Below are positions 1 to 9,294 of a stretch of DNA of 64,000 nt, in pieces (the stretch's first letter is position 1; every line of letters begins with the position of its first letter). The DNA lies in contig JBEBXH010000019.1 in the NCBI GenBank assembly GCA_040391785.1, positions 7,036 through 71,035 on the forward strand, written 5' to 3'. The notes under the pieces were generated by a model. The model was given only the letters and a program-made list of their open reading frames with translations, made no database searches and had not been told where the DNA came from. A program made the position numbers and the translations under genes. Source of the DNA: UBA5239 sp040391785. GTDB taxonomy: Bacteria > Verrucomicrobiota > Lentisphaeria > Victivallales > Victivallaceae.

Positions 1-852
1 ATTCGCCAGAAACTCATGGTTCAAATTGCGCTTGCGAACCACGGACTGCATTTCGATGGTGCACTGCGTGGACTTGGAAATGACCGGGCGCTTCTCCGGG
101 TCGACTTCCTGGATCGCCTTGAAATATTCCGCGATGAAATCCGCGTAGGCCAGCTCCTGAAAACGCCGGAAATCCAGCCATGCCCCGGGGCGCGTGCGGC
201 ACTCCTCAACCGGCGGTGGTACCGCGTCGTCGAACGATTTGTATTCCGCCTGCCATGCTTTATTCAACTTGGCAAGGTCACCGTTGTATTCCTTTTTCAA
301 CCAGACATGAAACGCGGCCATGGCCTCCGGCGAATAATCCACAGGCAGCTCCCATTCATTATCGATACCCCACACTGCGATCGACGGACTGTCCGTTCGC
401 ACCACTTCCGCAGCGGTACGCTTGGCGGCATCTTTCACGTATTGGCGGGTATTCGGATCGAAAAGATTGATCAAATGCCCTTTGTGCGGCTTGCCGTTCG
501 AACCCATGGAATTCTTCAGCGTGCCGTGATTTTTCGTCTCGCGCGACAGATAGATCGAATGTGCGGCCCAGATATTGAAGAAGTAAACACCACGGTCATT
601 ATTGGACGGCTGATAAGTGATCGGTTTGCCCTCGCGGAACGGATAATCCACGTAGGACCGCTCGGTCAGGTTCAATCCCATGAAGGGAATCGTCCGGAAC
701 CCGTGGTCGCCGAGAATCCCGATCGGAAAAAGATACTCTTTGTTCTTTAGATCTGCCGACAGTTCCAGCGTGTATTCCGCAGGCTGTATCAGCGGTTCCG
801 CCGCGTTCAACCCGGCCACCGCCAGCAGTAATGCCAGTGCTTTCAACTTCAT
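1..852 (-). CDS. GH42-like glycoside hydrolase, N-terminal part (runs off the window)
   Basis: Partial gene; only the first 284 codons are in the window and the 3' end lies beyond position 1. The start is an ATG at 852 preceded by GGAGG, 11 bp after the upstream gene. The first 18 or so residues form a signal peptide (MKLKALALLLAVAGLNAA), so the enzyme is probably exported. The frame contains WGIDNEWE, followed by a segment of the type F-WL-Y-LN-AW, which is the usual surrounding of the catalytic acid in GH42 beta-galactosidases and relatives (family knowledge). Last gene visible of the LacI-led carbohydrate operon. Substrate unknown; other clan GH-A families are possible. Confidence 0.75.
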   Translation of the reverse strand, partial: MKLKALALLLAVAGLNAAEPLIQPAEYTLELSADLKNKEYLFPIGILGDHGFRTIPFMGLNLTERSYVDYPFREGKPITYQPSNNDRGVYFFNIWAAHSIYLSRETKNHGTLKNSMGSNGKPHKGHLINLFDPNTRQYVKDAAKRTAAEVVRTDSPSIAVWGIDNEWELPVDYSPEAMAAFHVWLKKEYNGDLAKLNKAWQAEYKSFDDAVPPPVEECRTRPGAWLDFRRFQELAYADFIAEYFKAIQEVDPEKRPVISKSTQCTIEMQSVVRKRNLNHEFLAN

Positions 853-863
853 CAAATACCTCC

Positions 864-3029
864 TTAAAAATCCAGCCCGTAGACCATTTGCGGCGCGCCG
901 GAAACCTTCAGCTTCACCTTGCCGTTTGTCACCGGTACTTTCGTGGCGCGGCCGATGGTGTCGACTACGGTCACTTCCAGCTGCGAACTCTTGAATTCAA
1001 CTTCGCGATGCGTCTTCCAATGGTCAACCCACGGCTCTTTGAAAACGAAGCTGTCGGACTTCACCGCCTGCCTGGTACCATCAGTGCGGTCATAAATAAT
1101 CGACAACTTGCCGCGCGGAGTGTCGAATCCGATACCACGCATTTTAGCGTCGTCGAACTTCAACGTTTTGACGTATTTCGCGCCGTCGAGCGCTTCCGCT
1201 ACGGCCGCGTAGGCCAATACGGCGGGCTTGATTTCTCCATTGCGCATCAGCAAACCATAATGATATTCGCCATCCTTGTGATTCACGCCGCCCTTGTCGT
1301 GCCACACCGAGTCGTGCAACTGATAGAACTGTATCGACGCGGCCCCTTCAGCCACGCCGATAGCGAAGGTCAGAATCACGTTTTCCGCCGCCTGACGGTA
1401 CGAATCCTTCCACCAGTCGTTAGGGTTGTTGCCCGCGTAAACTTCGGTCAGGTAATACGGCTTTTCGCCAAGTTCGGCAATCTGCTTTTTCATGCGCTGG
1501 ATCGCACCGAGATAGGTCCAGCCGCTGCCGGTATCATCCGGGGTGGTGTTACCGCGGCCGGGATGGAAGGCAATCGCGTCCATCAGCGGCCAGCCGCCCT
1601 CGTCGGCAAGCATTTTCAGATAACCGGCCGCGCCGCCGGCCAGACCCATGCTGATGATCTGAATCTTGTAATCACCCGACTTGCGGATTTCATCGAGAAC
1701 CTTGAGCAACTCGACATAACGCTTGGCCGAGGCCGCGAGTGCATCGCCCTTCAAATTCATGTTCCATTCATTGCAGAATTCCCAGCCCGGATTCTGGCGG
1801 GCCTCGAAACCGTCGATCATCTTTTTCAGCTCGTCTTTCAGCTGCGCCGGGGTCCGTTTGTCGTCGCGCCTGATATTGTTGTGCGCGAACGAAATCATGC
1901 CGTAATTCGGCAGCGTCTCGCGGTTGTCGCTGTTACGAAGATGATGCACGCCCATGCGCTTCATCAGCTTGAACACCCCATCCTTGCTGGGGTATTCGAA
2001 AAACGCCGCCATACCAATGACGCTCTCGTCCCGGTGCTGATACTCAAACGGCGGCAGCGCGGCCAGATTGGCGCGGGTGAAAACCTCCAGTCCATCGACC
2101 GTAACTCCGGCATCGACAAAATAAATATTGCGCTCATCGCCGGGCAGCGTGAAATTCAGCGCCACTACTTTTTCCGCTTCCAGACTGATTTTTTCGCGGC
2201 GGTCGATCACTTGCTTGCCGTCGAAATCATACGCCACGACCTTCAAGTCGGCATCGGCAATCGCCTTGCCGGAGGTATTGCTGATCTCCAGCTTGAATTC
2301 CGGCATGCCGGATTCCCAGAGATTGAACTCCTTGGCGGTGGTGATCTGAACGGCCGCCGGGCGCCCCGCCCGCATTGCCGCCATCTCGAAACCCCTCACC
2401 GAATCCGGCTTGACGCTGAAATACGCTTCGCCGGTATAGTCGTTGGTGTCCTTGATATTCTTGAATGCGATATTCTGGGCCCAGGCACTGGTGTAACCGT
2501 GGTTGCCGGTCAGCGGCATCCAGACGGTGCTGCCGCGCCCGGTGAACGCCCGGTAGTAGCCGTCGCGCACTTCGAACGGAACCCCGCCTTTGCTGCTGCG
2601 CGTCCACAAACCGGATTTGTAAAGATCGTCGGCACGCTTGACGCCGTTCTGCGGATTGATGACTTGCATCGCGCCGCCGGTCCGAACATTTTTGGGCGCA
2701 GTCAGGTTGTAAACGATCTTCAATTCGTCCGGATTGCAGGTGAAAATGGCGCTCATCTTGACTTCGCCGCTCTCGTCTTTGTCGATCTTGTAATCGACCC
2801 GGAATTCATTCCCGGAAATCAGTTCGGCGCTCTCCATATAGGCCACCGGCGGCGACCAGGTCATATTGAGCTGAGCCAGACGCAACAGCCGCTGGTTCTT
2901 GTTGTTGGCGATGAACACCTGATTTTTCTCGAACTGAACCCGGTAGTTTTCAGTTCTGACCTCAAGCTTCTCGACCGCGAAGGCCGATGCCACGGCGAAC
3001 AGGCACAATATGACTATAATTTTTTTCAC
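864..3029 (-). CDS. Secreted clan GH-A glycoside hydrolase-like protein
   Basis: 721 residues from a GTG start at 3029 that gives a clean signal peptide (VKKIIVILCLFAVASAFA) with AGGAG upstream. A longer frame starting at 3098 would lie inside the preceding prepilin gene and is rejected. An N-terminal beta-sandwich-like half (to about residue 330) precedes a probable TIM barrel. NEWN near residue 417 and YYLTEVY near residue 527 resemble the acid/base and nucleophile glutamates of clan GH-A enzymes such as GH39 and GH5. It lies 17 bp after the prepilin gene and 11 bp before the GH42-like gene, so cotranscription is likely. The exact family cannot be settled by eye. Confidence 0.7.
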   Translation of the reverse strand: MKKIIVILCLFAVASAFAVEKLEVRTENYRVQFEKNQVFIANNKNQRLLRLAQLNMTWSPPVAYMESAELISGNEFRVDYKIDKDESGEVKMSAIFTCNPDELKIVYNLTAPKNVRTGGAMQVINPQNGVKRADDLYKSGLWTRSSKGGVPFEVRDGYYRAFTGRGSTVWMPLTGNHGYTSAWAQNIAFKNIKDTNDYTGEAYFSVKPDSVRGFEMAAMRAGRPAAVQITTAKEFNLWESGMPEFKLEISNTSGKAIADADLKVVAYDFDGKQVIDRREKISLEAEKVVALNFTLPGDERNIYFVDAGVTVDGLEVFTRANLAALPPFEYQHRDESVIGMAAFFEYPSKDGVFKLMKRMGVHHLRNSDNRETLPNYGMISFAHNNIRRDDKRTPAQLKDELKKMIDGFEARQNPGWEFCNEWNMNLKGDALAASAKRYVELLKVLDEIRKSGDYKIQIISMGLAGGAAGYLKMLADEGGWPLMDAIAFHPGRGNTTPDDTGSGWTYLGAIQRMKKQIAELGEKPYYLTEVYAGNNPNDWWKDSYRQAAENVILTFAIGVAEGAASIQFYQLHDSVWHDKGGVNHKDGEYHYGLLMRNGEIKPAVLAYAAVAEALDGAKYVKTLKFDDAKMRGIGFDTPRGKLSIIYDRTDGTRQAVKSDSFVFKEPWVDHWKTHREVEFKSSQLEVTVVDTIGRATKVPVTNGKVKLKVSGAPQMVYGLDF

Positions 3030-3046
3030 AAACACTATTCTCCTGA

Positions 3047-3784
3047 TTACGGGTAATAAGAGGACCACAACGGCGCGGCAAAAGCAACCTTGGTCCATTT
3101 CTGCAGCGGAGCCAGATAGATTGAATTGGGATTGACCTTGTAAGCAAGCGTTTCCGCATGACCGTCTACCATGGCGAAACTGCTGCTGATACCGCCATGA
3201 TCACGAATCAACTGCTTATCTGTCTGATAACAGGTCAGGCCCTTGTTGATATACCATGTGGAAACTTCAAGGAATTCCGGGTACTGGTACTCCAGGATCA
3301 TAATGCTGCGCGACGGCGAATCGCACCGGGTCAACTTACCCTCGATGCTCGTTTGTGATGATTGGGAAGTCATCAGCCAGCCGTTGAGGCTGTAATTGGT
3401 CGTCTTGGACCCCGAACTGTCCGTAGTGAAACCGAGTCCCTGAATCCAGCCCGGGGTAGTCGTGTTATTGAAGGTACCGGAATTGGCCGGACAATAGTAG
3501 ACCTTGCCACCCATATTGTAATCGGTCCGCAGTTTCTGCATCCACCAGATTGAATTCCAGGCACATCCGACAGTATACCTGGCGTCATGCGGCAGTCTGT
3601 CCTCATAGTCGGTACTGTAAAGCTGCAGCCCCTGCGCCAGCGTCTTGATGTTTCCCGTACAGGTCGAAACGCGCGCCCGCATACGCGCCTTATTCAGTGC
3701 CGGCAACAGCATAGCCGCCAGAATCGCGATAATGGCAATCACGACCAGCAGCTCTATAAGCGTAAAACTTTTAACCTGTTTCAT
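3047..3784 (-). CDS. Prepilin-type cleavage/methylation and H-x9-DG domain protein
   Basis: 245 residues. The N-terminus shows a type IV prepilin motif: short basic leader, then FTLIELLVVIAIIAILAAML, the hydrophobic helix cut before F by a prepilin peptidase. Near the C-terminus DHGGISSSFAMVDGHAE matches the H-x9-DG signature of the large pseudopilin-like families of Planctomycetota, Verrucomicrobiota and Lentisphaerota (DUF1559-like). AAGGAGGG precedes the ATG. In Lentisphaerota such genes are numerous and often sit beside sugar-hydrolase genes, as here. Role unknown; a surface or secretion-associated pseudopilin linked to polysaccharide use is an inference. Confidence 0.85.
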   Translation of the reverse strand: MKQVKSFTLIELLVVIAIIAILAAMLLPALNKARMRARVSTCTGNIKTLAQGLQLYSTDYEDRLPHDARYTVGCAWNSIWWMQKLRTDYNMGGKVYYCPANSGTFNNTTTPGWIQGLGFTTDSSGSKTTNYSLNGWLMTSQSSQTSIEGKLTRCDSPSRSIMILEYQYPEFLEVSTWYINKGLTCYQTDKQLIRDHGGISSSFAMVDGHAETLAYKVNPNSIYLAPLQKWTKVAFAAPLWSSYYP

Positions 3785-3798
3785 TCTTCCATCCCTCC

Positions 3799-4815
3799 TT
3801 ATTTATGTTTGGAATTATCTACAAGTTTTACTGGAATCAGAATACGGTGCGGCGGCTCCGCCGGATTGTTGATTTTTTCCACAAGCCTCCTGGCTGCTTT
3901 GAAACCCTGCAGTTCGGGCTCTTCCATGATAGACGGGAATTGGTTCTGGCGGTGCGCCACCGTTATGATCATCACATCTTCCGGCACCTTGATGCCGTTG
4001 CTTTCCAGCACCGACTTCACGACTTCAGCTGCGTCATGGAACCCGACCACGATCGCCCGCGGCAGATTCCCCTTTCTGATATAATCATTTGTAGCCGTGA
4101 TGAAACTGGAGAAATCAGTATTTTCCAACTGGTAAATGTCGTTCTTGTCCAGCGTCAAACCGTGATGCATCAACTCCATTTCGATGGCGGCGATGCGGGT
4201 CGGATACCACTGGGAGATAAACACCCCGAAACGGGTGATTCCTTTGTCCAGCAGGTAACGGCAAATCGCGGTATGCGAACCGAAGTGATCGCACTCGACC
4301 ACATCGTACCGGTTCAGGTATTCCTTGCCGAAAGCCGGCATGATGCCGTTCAGAATCACAAACCGCACCTGTTTTTCCTCCAATCCGGCCAGCAATTTTT
4401 CCGAGGGAAAATTCAAAATGATCAGCCCGGCGAGTTCCGACAGCTTTTCATCGGGAATGCCGATTTCTTCCGCGCCAGACTCCAAGGTGTACAGCGCCAC
4501 GTTGATACCGCATCCCTCCAACCCTTTGTTGATGCCCGCGATGATCGCATTGAAAAAATCCAGTCCGAACGGGTTGCGCTGTTCCGGCAGCGGGCACATC
4601 ACTAGCCCGATGGTGCCACTTTCTTTGGCGGACTCCCGGCCCGGGTTCGCGGAATTCTTGTACCCGAGCTTACGCATACTCTCCCAAACCAGATCCCGGG
4701 TTTCGGCATTGATATTGGGATAATTATTGATGACTCTGGATACGGTACTCTGCGACACCCCGGCATGCGTAGCCACGTCTGTCATGGTTATTCCGCTGTT
4801 TCTGAGGTTGCCCAT
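3799..4815 (-). CDS. LacI/GalR-family transcriptional regulator
   Basis: 338 residues. The N-terminal HTH reads TMTDVATHAGVSQSTVSRVI, the canonical LacI recognition helix, followed by a hinge near residues 50-60 and a periplasmic-binding-protein-like effector domain to about residue 330. It is the first gene of the minus-strand hydrolase operon (14 bp to the prepilin gene), so it probably controls its own operon in response to a sugar. A near-consensus promoter and two perfect palindromes of LacI-operator type lie upstream between 4869 and 4976. The ligand is unknown. Confidence 0.93.
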   Translation of the reverse strand: MGNLRNSGITMTDVATHAGVSQSTVSRVINNYPNINAETRDLVWESMRKLGYKNSANPGRESAKESGTIGLVMCPLPEQRNPFGLDFFNAIIAGINKGLEGCGINVALYTLESGAEEIGIPDEKLSELAGLIILNFPSEKLLAGLEEKQVRFVILNGIMPAFGKEYLNRYDVVECDHFGSHTAICRYLLDKGITRFGVFISQWYPTRIAAIEMELMHHGLTLDKNDIYQLENTDFSSFITATNDYIRKGNLPRAIVVGFHDAAEVVKSVLESNGIKVPEDVMIITVAHRQNQFPSIMEEPELQGFKAARRLVEKINNPAEPPHRILIPVKLVDNSKHK

Positions 4816-4868
4816 AAATTCAATTCTCCAAGTATATTTATACGGTATTCCTGTATTCTTTTGCTATA

Positions 4869-4896
4869 ATTATAACGCCGATTATGAATTTGTCAA
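4869..4896 (-). promoter_or_regulatory. Sigma70-type promoter of the LacI-led hydrolase operon
   Basis: On the minus strand TTGACA (4896-4891) and TATAAT (4874-4869) are separated by 16 bp. The element lies 54 bp upstream of the regulator start, in the right orientation for the whole operon. Both hexamers match the consensus exactly. The flanking palindromes suggest regulation by the LacI protein itself. Confidence 0.75.
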
Positions 4897-4908
4897 TACC
4901 CCTTATGA

Positions 4909-4920
4909 ATGAATATTCAT
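4909..4920. promoter_or_regulatory. Candidate LacI-family operator 1 (12-bp palindrome)
   Basis: ATGAATATTCAT is a perfect 12-bp palindrome located 13 bp upstream of the -35 box of the LacI operon. LacI-family operators are palindromes of this kind and size. That this regulator binds it is inferred from position only. Confidence 0.5.
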
Positions 4921-4962
4921 GAATATTTAATAAAATTCATAAATCACCGCGCTTGAATATCG

Positions 4963-4976
4963 TGAATAATTATTCA
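4963..4976. promoter_or_regulatory. Candidate LacI-family operator 2 (14-bp palindrome)
   Basis: TGAATAATTATTCA is a perfect 14-bp palindrome sharing its TGAAT/ATTCA half-sites with operator 1, about 55 bp away. Paired operators at such spacing can allow looping by tetrameric or dimer-of-dimer regulators; this is an inference. Confidence 0.45.
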
Positions 4977-5033
4977 TGGTCATACTATTCATATTCCGGA
5001 TTTCATCCATATAGGGTACTCTCGAATTCAAAT

Positions 5034-5183
5034 CACCAGAATCATTTTCCCATCACTAAGCTGACCCGGCTGGTCGGTATGTCAGAACGGAACTTTTTCC
5101 GTCAATTCAAAAATCACGTTGACTGCCGCCCGATCAAATATCTGATCGAAATCCGCTTGCAGCGCGCGGCGGTAGACAGGTAA
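5034..5183 (+). pseudogene. AraC-family regulator remnant
   Basis: The frame encodes an AraC-type DNA-binding domain fragment: FPITKLTRLVGMSERNFFRQ followed by FK, a GxxP-like CRPIKYL and IEIRLQRAA. It then stops after VDR, where a complete protein would continue with the second HTH. No ligand-binding domain is found upstream; that sequence is the AT-rich LacI control region. The rest of the gene was not found beyond the right end of the conjugative element. It is a relic at the left border, perhaps broken by this or an earlier insertion. Confidence 0.6.
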
Positions 5184-5310
5184 AATTGACTGAATAATAC
5201 CTCGTCAAAATTCTATACTCGGTTTCTCTTGCAAAATCGATGATATTCTATCATTTCATGGAACTTGTTATCTTCCTCAAGTAACAGTTGGCCCAGCCTC
5301 TCTATTCTCT

Positions 5311-5326
5311 AACGCTGGAAAGCGTT
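5311..5326. other. Small hairpin in the gene-free stretch before the relaxase
   Basis: AACGCT-ggaa-AGCGTT is a 6-bp stem with a GGAA tetraloop. It is the only clear structure I see in the roughly 290 bp between the AraC remnant and the relaxase start. It is followed by GGGGG rather than a T-run, so it is not a typical terminator. Function unknown. Confidence 0.3.
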
Positions 5327-5477
5327 GGGGGTATTGCGTTTTAATAAAATGAATCGTCAGTTTGCGGAGCTTGACGATTTGGGATTTGAATGGGTATTGC
5401 TATTTTTATTTGGCGATTGTATCATGGGGGAGAGAATGATTTTGATGATTTTTGCGGAGGTGATGCAATTGTTTAAT

Positions 5478-8400
5478 ATGACGAAAATTCGGGCTACGAA
5501 TGGAAGCGGTAAGTCGTTTTATATGAATCATCTTTCGTGTAATGATTATTATTCGGAGGGGGAGAAGGTTACGGGATATTGGCGGGGGAATTTGGTGATG
5601 GATTTGAATTTGTGGAATGCGGAGGTTGAGGCGGAGACGTTCAGTTTGTTCCAGAAGAATATCAATCCTTATACGATGGGGAAATTGACGCAGAAGAATG
5701 TTTCGGGCGGGCCTCGTTTTTTTGATTTTCAGTGTGCGGCGCCGAAGTCGGTTTCAGTGATGAGTATGTTCGATGAGCGTTTGGTGCGGGCGCATACGAA
5801 GGCGGTTCTGGTGGCGATGCAGGAGTTGGAAAAATTGGCGGCGGTGAGGTTGCGCAAGGGTGATCAGGCGCGGACGAATAATTATGAGATCACGGGGAAT
5901 ATCATTTATGCGTCGTTTCGGCATGATGCGAGCCGAGCTCTTGATCCTCAATTACATACGCATAATGTGGTGGTGAATGTCACGAAAACGGCGGAGGGTG
6001 AATTCAAGGCGTTGGAGAGTTTAGAGATGATTCGGGCGATTCGTTATGCGGGCAAGGTTTATCACAACGAGCTGGCGCGGATATGTCATGACCTGGGTTA
6101 CAGGACGAAAAACCATCTGGATGACAAGGGCAATATTGTCTGGTTCGACCTGGAGGGCGTCTCGGACGAAGTCATGGAGAAATTTTCGAAGCGGCGGGCT
6201 CAGATCGAGGAGTTGGAGAAGAAATTTATTGAAGAGCATGGACGCAAGCCGAGTTTGAGCGAAAATAATTTTATTTCGATGACGACGCGGGATCAGAAAT
6301 TAACGGAGATCAGCAAGGAAGAAGTGAAGAAATATCAGTTTGAGCAATTGACTCATGCGGAGGTACATATATTGAAGTTGCTGGCGCATGAGGCCGAGAT
6401 CAATTTCATGAAAGAAAAAGCGGCGGAACATGATGCGACCGTAGAGATGATTCAAGCGGTTTTATCCATGGTTTATGAACGTGACAGCGTGTTGAAGCTC
6501 GACAAAGTGCTGGCGGAAACACTAAATCAGAATCTGGGCAAAATCGATCTGAAAACGTTGAGAAAAGCGATTAAAAACGTACCGGAGTTGAGAAATCTGG
6601 GTGGGCTGGAAGCAAATCCGTATTATTCGACGGAGGAGATCATCAATCGGGAGATTTATGCAATCGAAGCAGTGGAGGAACATAAGGAACTGCTTAAGCC
6701 GATTGCAGAAGATTTTGAGGCGTTTCCGGGGCAGGAAACCCGGCAAAAACAGGCGGAACTGATTCATGGGATGCTGAGTTCGAAGGATCGATTTAATTTG
6801 TTTCGGGGCGTGGCTGGGGCCGGAAAGACTTCGACGTTGCAGGAGCTGTGCAACGGACTGAGAGCTGGTGGGATCGAGAGTATTCACTTGATCGCGCCGA
6901 CAAATTCGGCGACAGATGTACTGAAGCAGGAGGGTTTTGAGCAGTCGCAGACGGTGGCGTCATTTTTATTGTCGCAAGAGAAACCTGCGGCGGGGAGTTA
7001 TGTGATTATCGATGAGTCGGGGCTGAATTCGTTACGCGAGGGCGTGGAAATTGTCAAGGTCGCGCGCGCGAATGATTATCGGGTATTGTTCGTGGGGGAT
7101 GCTCGACAGCATAACGCGGTGGAAAGCGGCGATTTTTTCCGTTTACTGGAGGAACATTCGGAGATCGAGCGGTTTTCCTTGACGGATATTCACCGACAGC
7201 GAAACGAGGAGTACCGGCGCGGGATTTCGGATTGTGCATTGGGGCGATTTGAAGCGGCATTTGAGCGTTTTGACGCGAATGGATTCATCCACGAAGGTAA
7301 GAATAAATATCTGGATCAGGCAGCGGACAGTTATATGGAATATACGAAAAATGGCCAGTTCATCGACCGGGCGATTTTGGTGGCACCGACGCATGATGAG
7401 GGCGATAAGCTGACCGATGCGGTCCGCTCGAAATTGAAAGTCAACGGCGCCATCAAAGGTGATGGGATGCCGAAGGAAGTATTCCGCTCGTGGAACTGGA
7501 CGAAGGCGCAAATCCGGAACACGGAAAGCTATCAGCCGGGCATGGCGGTGGCATTCATTCGCAACATGAAAGGTATCGCCAAGGCCGGTGAAACGGCCAA
7601 AATCGTTGGGATTGATGATGACAATCTTGTGCTCGACAATGGCAAAACGATCTATGCCAGGCGTTGCGCCGAGTTCATCGAGGTAGGCGAGCGACGGCAA
7701 ATCGAGCTGTGTGAGGGCGATTTGATTCAGTTCAATGTGAACTTGCGCGACCAGCGCATATATAACGGCAATATCGCCATGATCACCGCCGATCCCGACA
7801 AGGTGATGATGCTGTATTCGGACGGCAAGCCGCGCGAACTGGTCGATCTGCCGGAGGGCTATGATACGTTCAAATATGGTTGGGTGACGACCTCATATAA
7901 GTCGCAGGGGCGTACCGCTGAAAACGTGGTCGTTGCGGCGCAATCGCTTGATCGCAAAGCATTTTATGTAGCGCTCAGCCGAGGACGACAGAACATGGCA
8001 CTGCATTGCCCGGAAAAAGAATTCCTGAAGTCGCGGCTGTCGCTCAATTCCGATCGCAATAGTGTCCATGACCTGATGAAATCCGGCGAAATCCGGCAGG
8101 ACGCCGTCCTCAATCTCTCGCAGGAAGCCAGGGACGCCAAAGCAAAAACGTTGCCAGATACAACTTATAAATCGATTAAAGGCCGCGCCGCCAAGCTGAT
8201 GGAATACGTCAAAGGTGCGGTAACCCGGGTCCGCGAAACTGCCCGGAAAACAATCGCCCGCCGCGCCCATTTCCGCAAATATGGTTACGGCGTCGTCACC
8301 GACAAAACGTATTTTGAACAAGACATCAGTTTCGCTGTCGAGGCTAAAACAAAGCCTGTAGCCAAAACCGAACAAAAGAGCGGTTCGCCGTACAACAACA

Positions 8401-8828
8401 ATCCGTTCATGGAAAAACTCAGGAATTTCAGCGGTCCATCAAGCTCCGCCAGGACACATACGGAAAAATACCCGGCGATACCGCTTGCGACTTCTGCGAT
8501 GCGTGCAAAATCCAGTACGGATACGCCTTCAAGTGACGCGAATAATCCATATATGGAAAAGCTTCGAAATTCATCCGGTTCGCCAAGGCCCGCCAAACCG
8601 CACGTGGAGAAATACCCGGCGATTCCACTTGCAGCGCCCTCTGACCGCTCAAAATCCAAAGCTCCGATTGAGCATAAACCTGAACCGGAAATCACAAAAA
8701 TAGAACCATCAAAAATAGAGGACATCACCCATGAAAAAGAGCCAACAAAAACCATTACCAAACCGAAAATCACCAGAAAACCGCCTTCGCCACCAAAGAA
8801 AAAACCGCCACGCGGCATGGACCTGTAA
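5478..8828 (+). CDS. MobF-type conjugative relaxase with RecD-like helicase (TrwC/TraI-like)
   Basis: 1116 residues from the ATG at 5478, chosen because TrwC-like proteins begin shortly before the tyrosine region; GGAGGTGAT lies 13-22 bp upstream, and an ATG at 5463 is an alternative. Tyrosines at FY and DYYSEGEK near the N-terminus are candidates for nicking residues. APKSVSV and the three-histidine motif RHDASRALDPQLHTH (around residue 155) mark the TrwC relaxase domain. A helicase follows: Walker A GVAGAGKT (about 443), Walker B IIDESG, and a UvrD/RecD-like C-terminal motif TSYKSQGRT...YVALSRGR. It should nick oriT and unwind DNA for transfer. The C-terminal 150 residues are low-complexity and contain a 48-residue duplication beginning NNP[FY]MEKLRN. 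Confidence 0.93.
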   Translation: MTKIRATNGSGKSFYMNHLSCNDYYSEGEKVTGYWRGNLVMDLNLWNAEVEAETFSLFQKNINPYTMGKLTQKNVSGGPRFFDFQCAAPKSVSVMSMFDERLVRAHTKAVLVAMQELEKLAAVRLRKGDQARTNNYEITGNIIYASFRHDASRALDPQLHTHNVVVNVTKTAEGEFKALESLEMIRAIRYAGKVYHNELARICHDLGYRTKNHLDDKGNIVWFDLEGVSDEVMEKFSKRRAQIEELEKKFIEEHGRKPSLSENNFISMTTRDQKLTEISKEEVKKYQFEQLTHAEVHILKLLAHEAEINFMKEKAAEHDATVEMIQAVLSMVYERDSVLKLDKVLAETLNQNLGKIDLKTLRKAIKNVPELRNLGGLEANPYYSTEEIINREIYAIEAVEEHKELLKPIAEDFEAFPGQETRQKQAELIHGMLSSKDRFNLFRGVAGAGKTSTLQELCNGLRAGGIESIHLIAPTNSATDVLKQEGFEQSQTVASFLLSQEKPAAGSYVIIDESGLNSLREGVEIVKVARANDYRVLFVGDARQHNAVESGDFFRLLEEHSEIERFSLTDIHRQRNEEYRRGISDCALGRFEAAFERFDANGFIHEGKNKYLDQAADSYMEYTKNGQFIDRAILVAPTHDEGDKLTDAVRSKLKVNGAIKGDGMPKEVFRSWNWTKAQIRNTESYQPGMAVAFIRNMKGIAKAGETAKIVGIDDDNLVLDNGKTIYARRCAEFIEVGERRQIELCEGDLIQFNVNLRDQRIYNGNIAMITADPDKVMMLYSDGKPRELVDLPEGYDTFKYGWVTTSYKSQGRTAENVVVAAQSLDRKAFYVALSRGRQNMALHCPEKEFLKSRLSLNSDRNSVHDLMKSGEIRQDAVLNLSQEARDAKAKTLPDTTYKSIKGRAAKLMEYVKGAVTRVRETARKTIARRAHFRKYGYGVVTDKTYFEQDISFAVEAKTKPVAKTEQKSGSPYNNNPFMEKLRNFSGPSSSARTHTEKYPAIPLATSAMRAKSSTDTPSSDANNPYMEKLRNSSGSPRPAKPHVEKYPAIPLAAPSDRSKSKAPIEHKPEPEITKIEPSKIEDITHEKEPTKTITKPKITRKPPSPPKKKPPRGMDL

Positions 8829-8843
8829 CCGGAGGATTCAAAT

Positions 8844-9119
8844 ATGAGCTTGGAAGCAAAAGCCTGGGATGTGGTAAAAGGCCACCCGTGCCCTCGTGTC
8901 TGGCTGAGGCTGGAGGACAAAAATCTCCTCCTGAAAACAGATCATATCGACAAAGTCACCGCCTCGCCGGACTTCCTGACCTTGAAATTCGATTGCGAAT
9001 ATGGACAGATCACCATCATTTCAACCGAAAGCCTCCAGCAGCTTTTCGAAGAACTCCAGCTCGAGCGTATTCGCCTGATCGATGGCCGCAAGCTAAAAAT
9101 AAAAACCGTCTTTGCCTGA
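8844..9119 (+). CDS. Small hypothetical protein downstream of the relaxase
   Basis: 91 residues, ATG preceded by GGAGG, 15 bp after the relaxase stop, so cotranscribed. Mixed alpha/beta composition, no signal peptide, no membrane segment, and a lysine-rich end (KLKIKTVFA). Nothing recognised. Position suggests an accessory to relaxase function, but there is no motif to support this. Confidence 0.75.
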   Translation: MSLEAKAWDVVKGHPCPRVWLRLEDKNLLLKTDHIDKVTASPDFLTLKFDCEYGQITIISTESLQQLFEELQLERIRLIDGRKLKIKTVFA

Positions 9120-9294
9120 AATAGTATCTATCGAGAAATAATCTGTTGAGTTGAAAATAGTTTCTTGTAATCGCCTGTGGTTGGCTGTAAATTACTGCTG
9201 AACTTCAATCAGATTTTATTTGGAGGTAAATTCGAACAGGAAATAGATGATAATAAAGTAAAAAATTGACATAGATACTGATTTTCAGTATTGC

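Noticed and set aside
831..3056. Long plus-strand open frame opposite the hydrolase gene
   Set aside because: Antisense shadow of a gene with signal peptide and clear catalytic motifs; the translated product has no family features.
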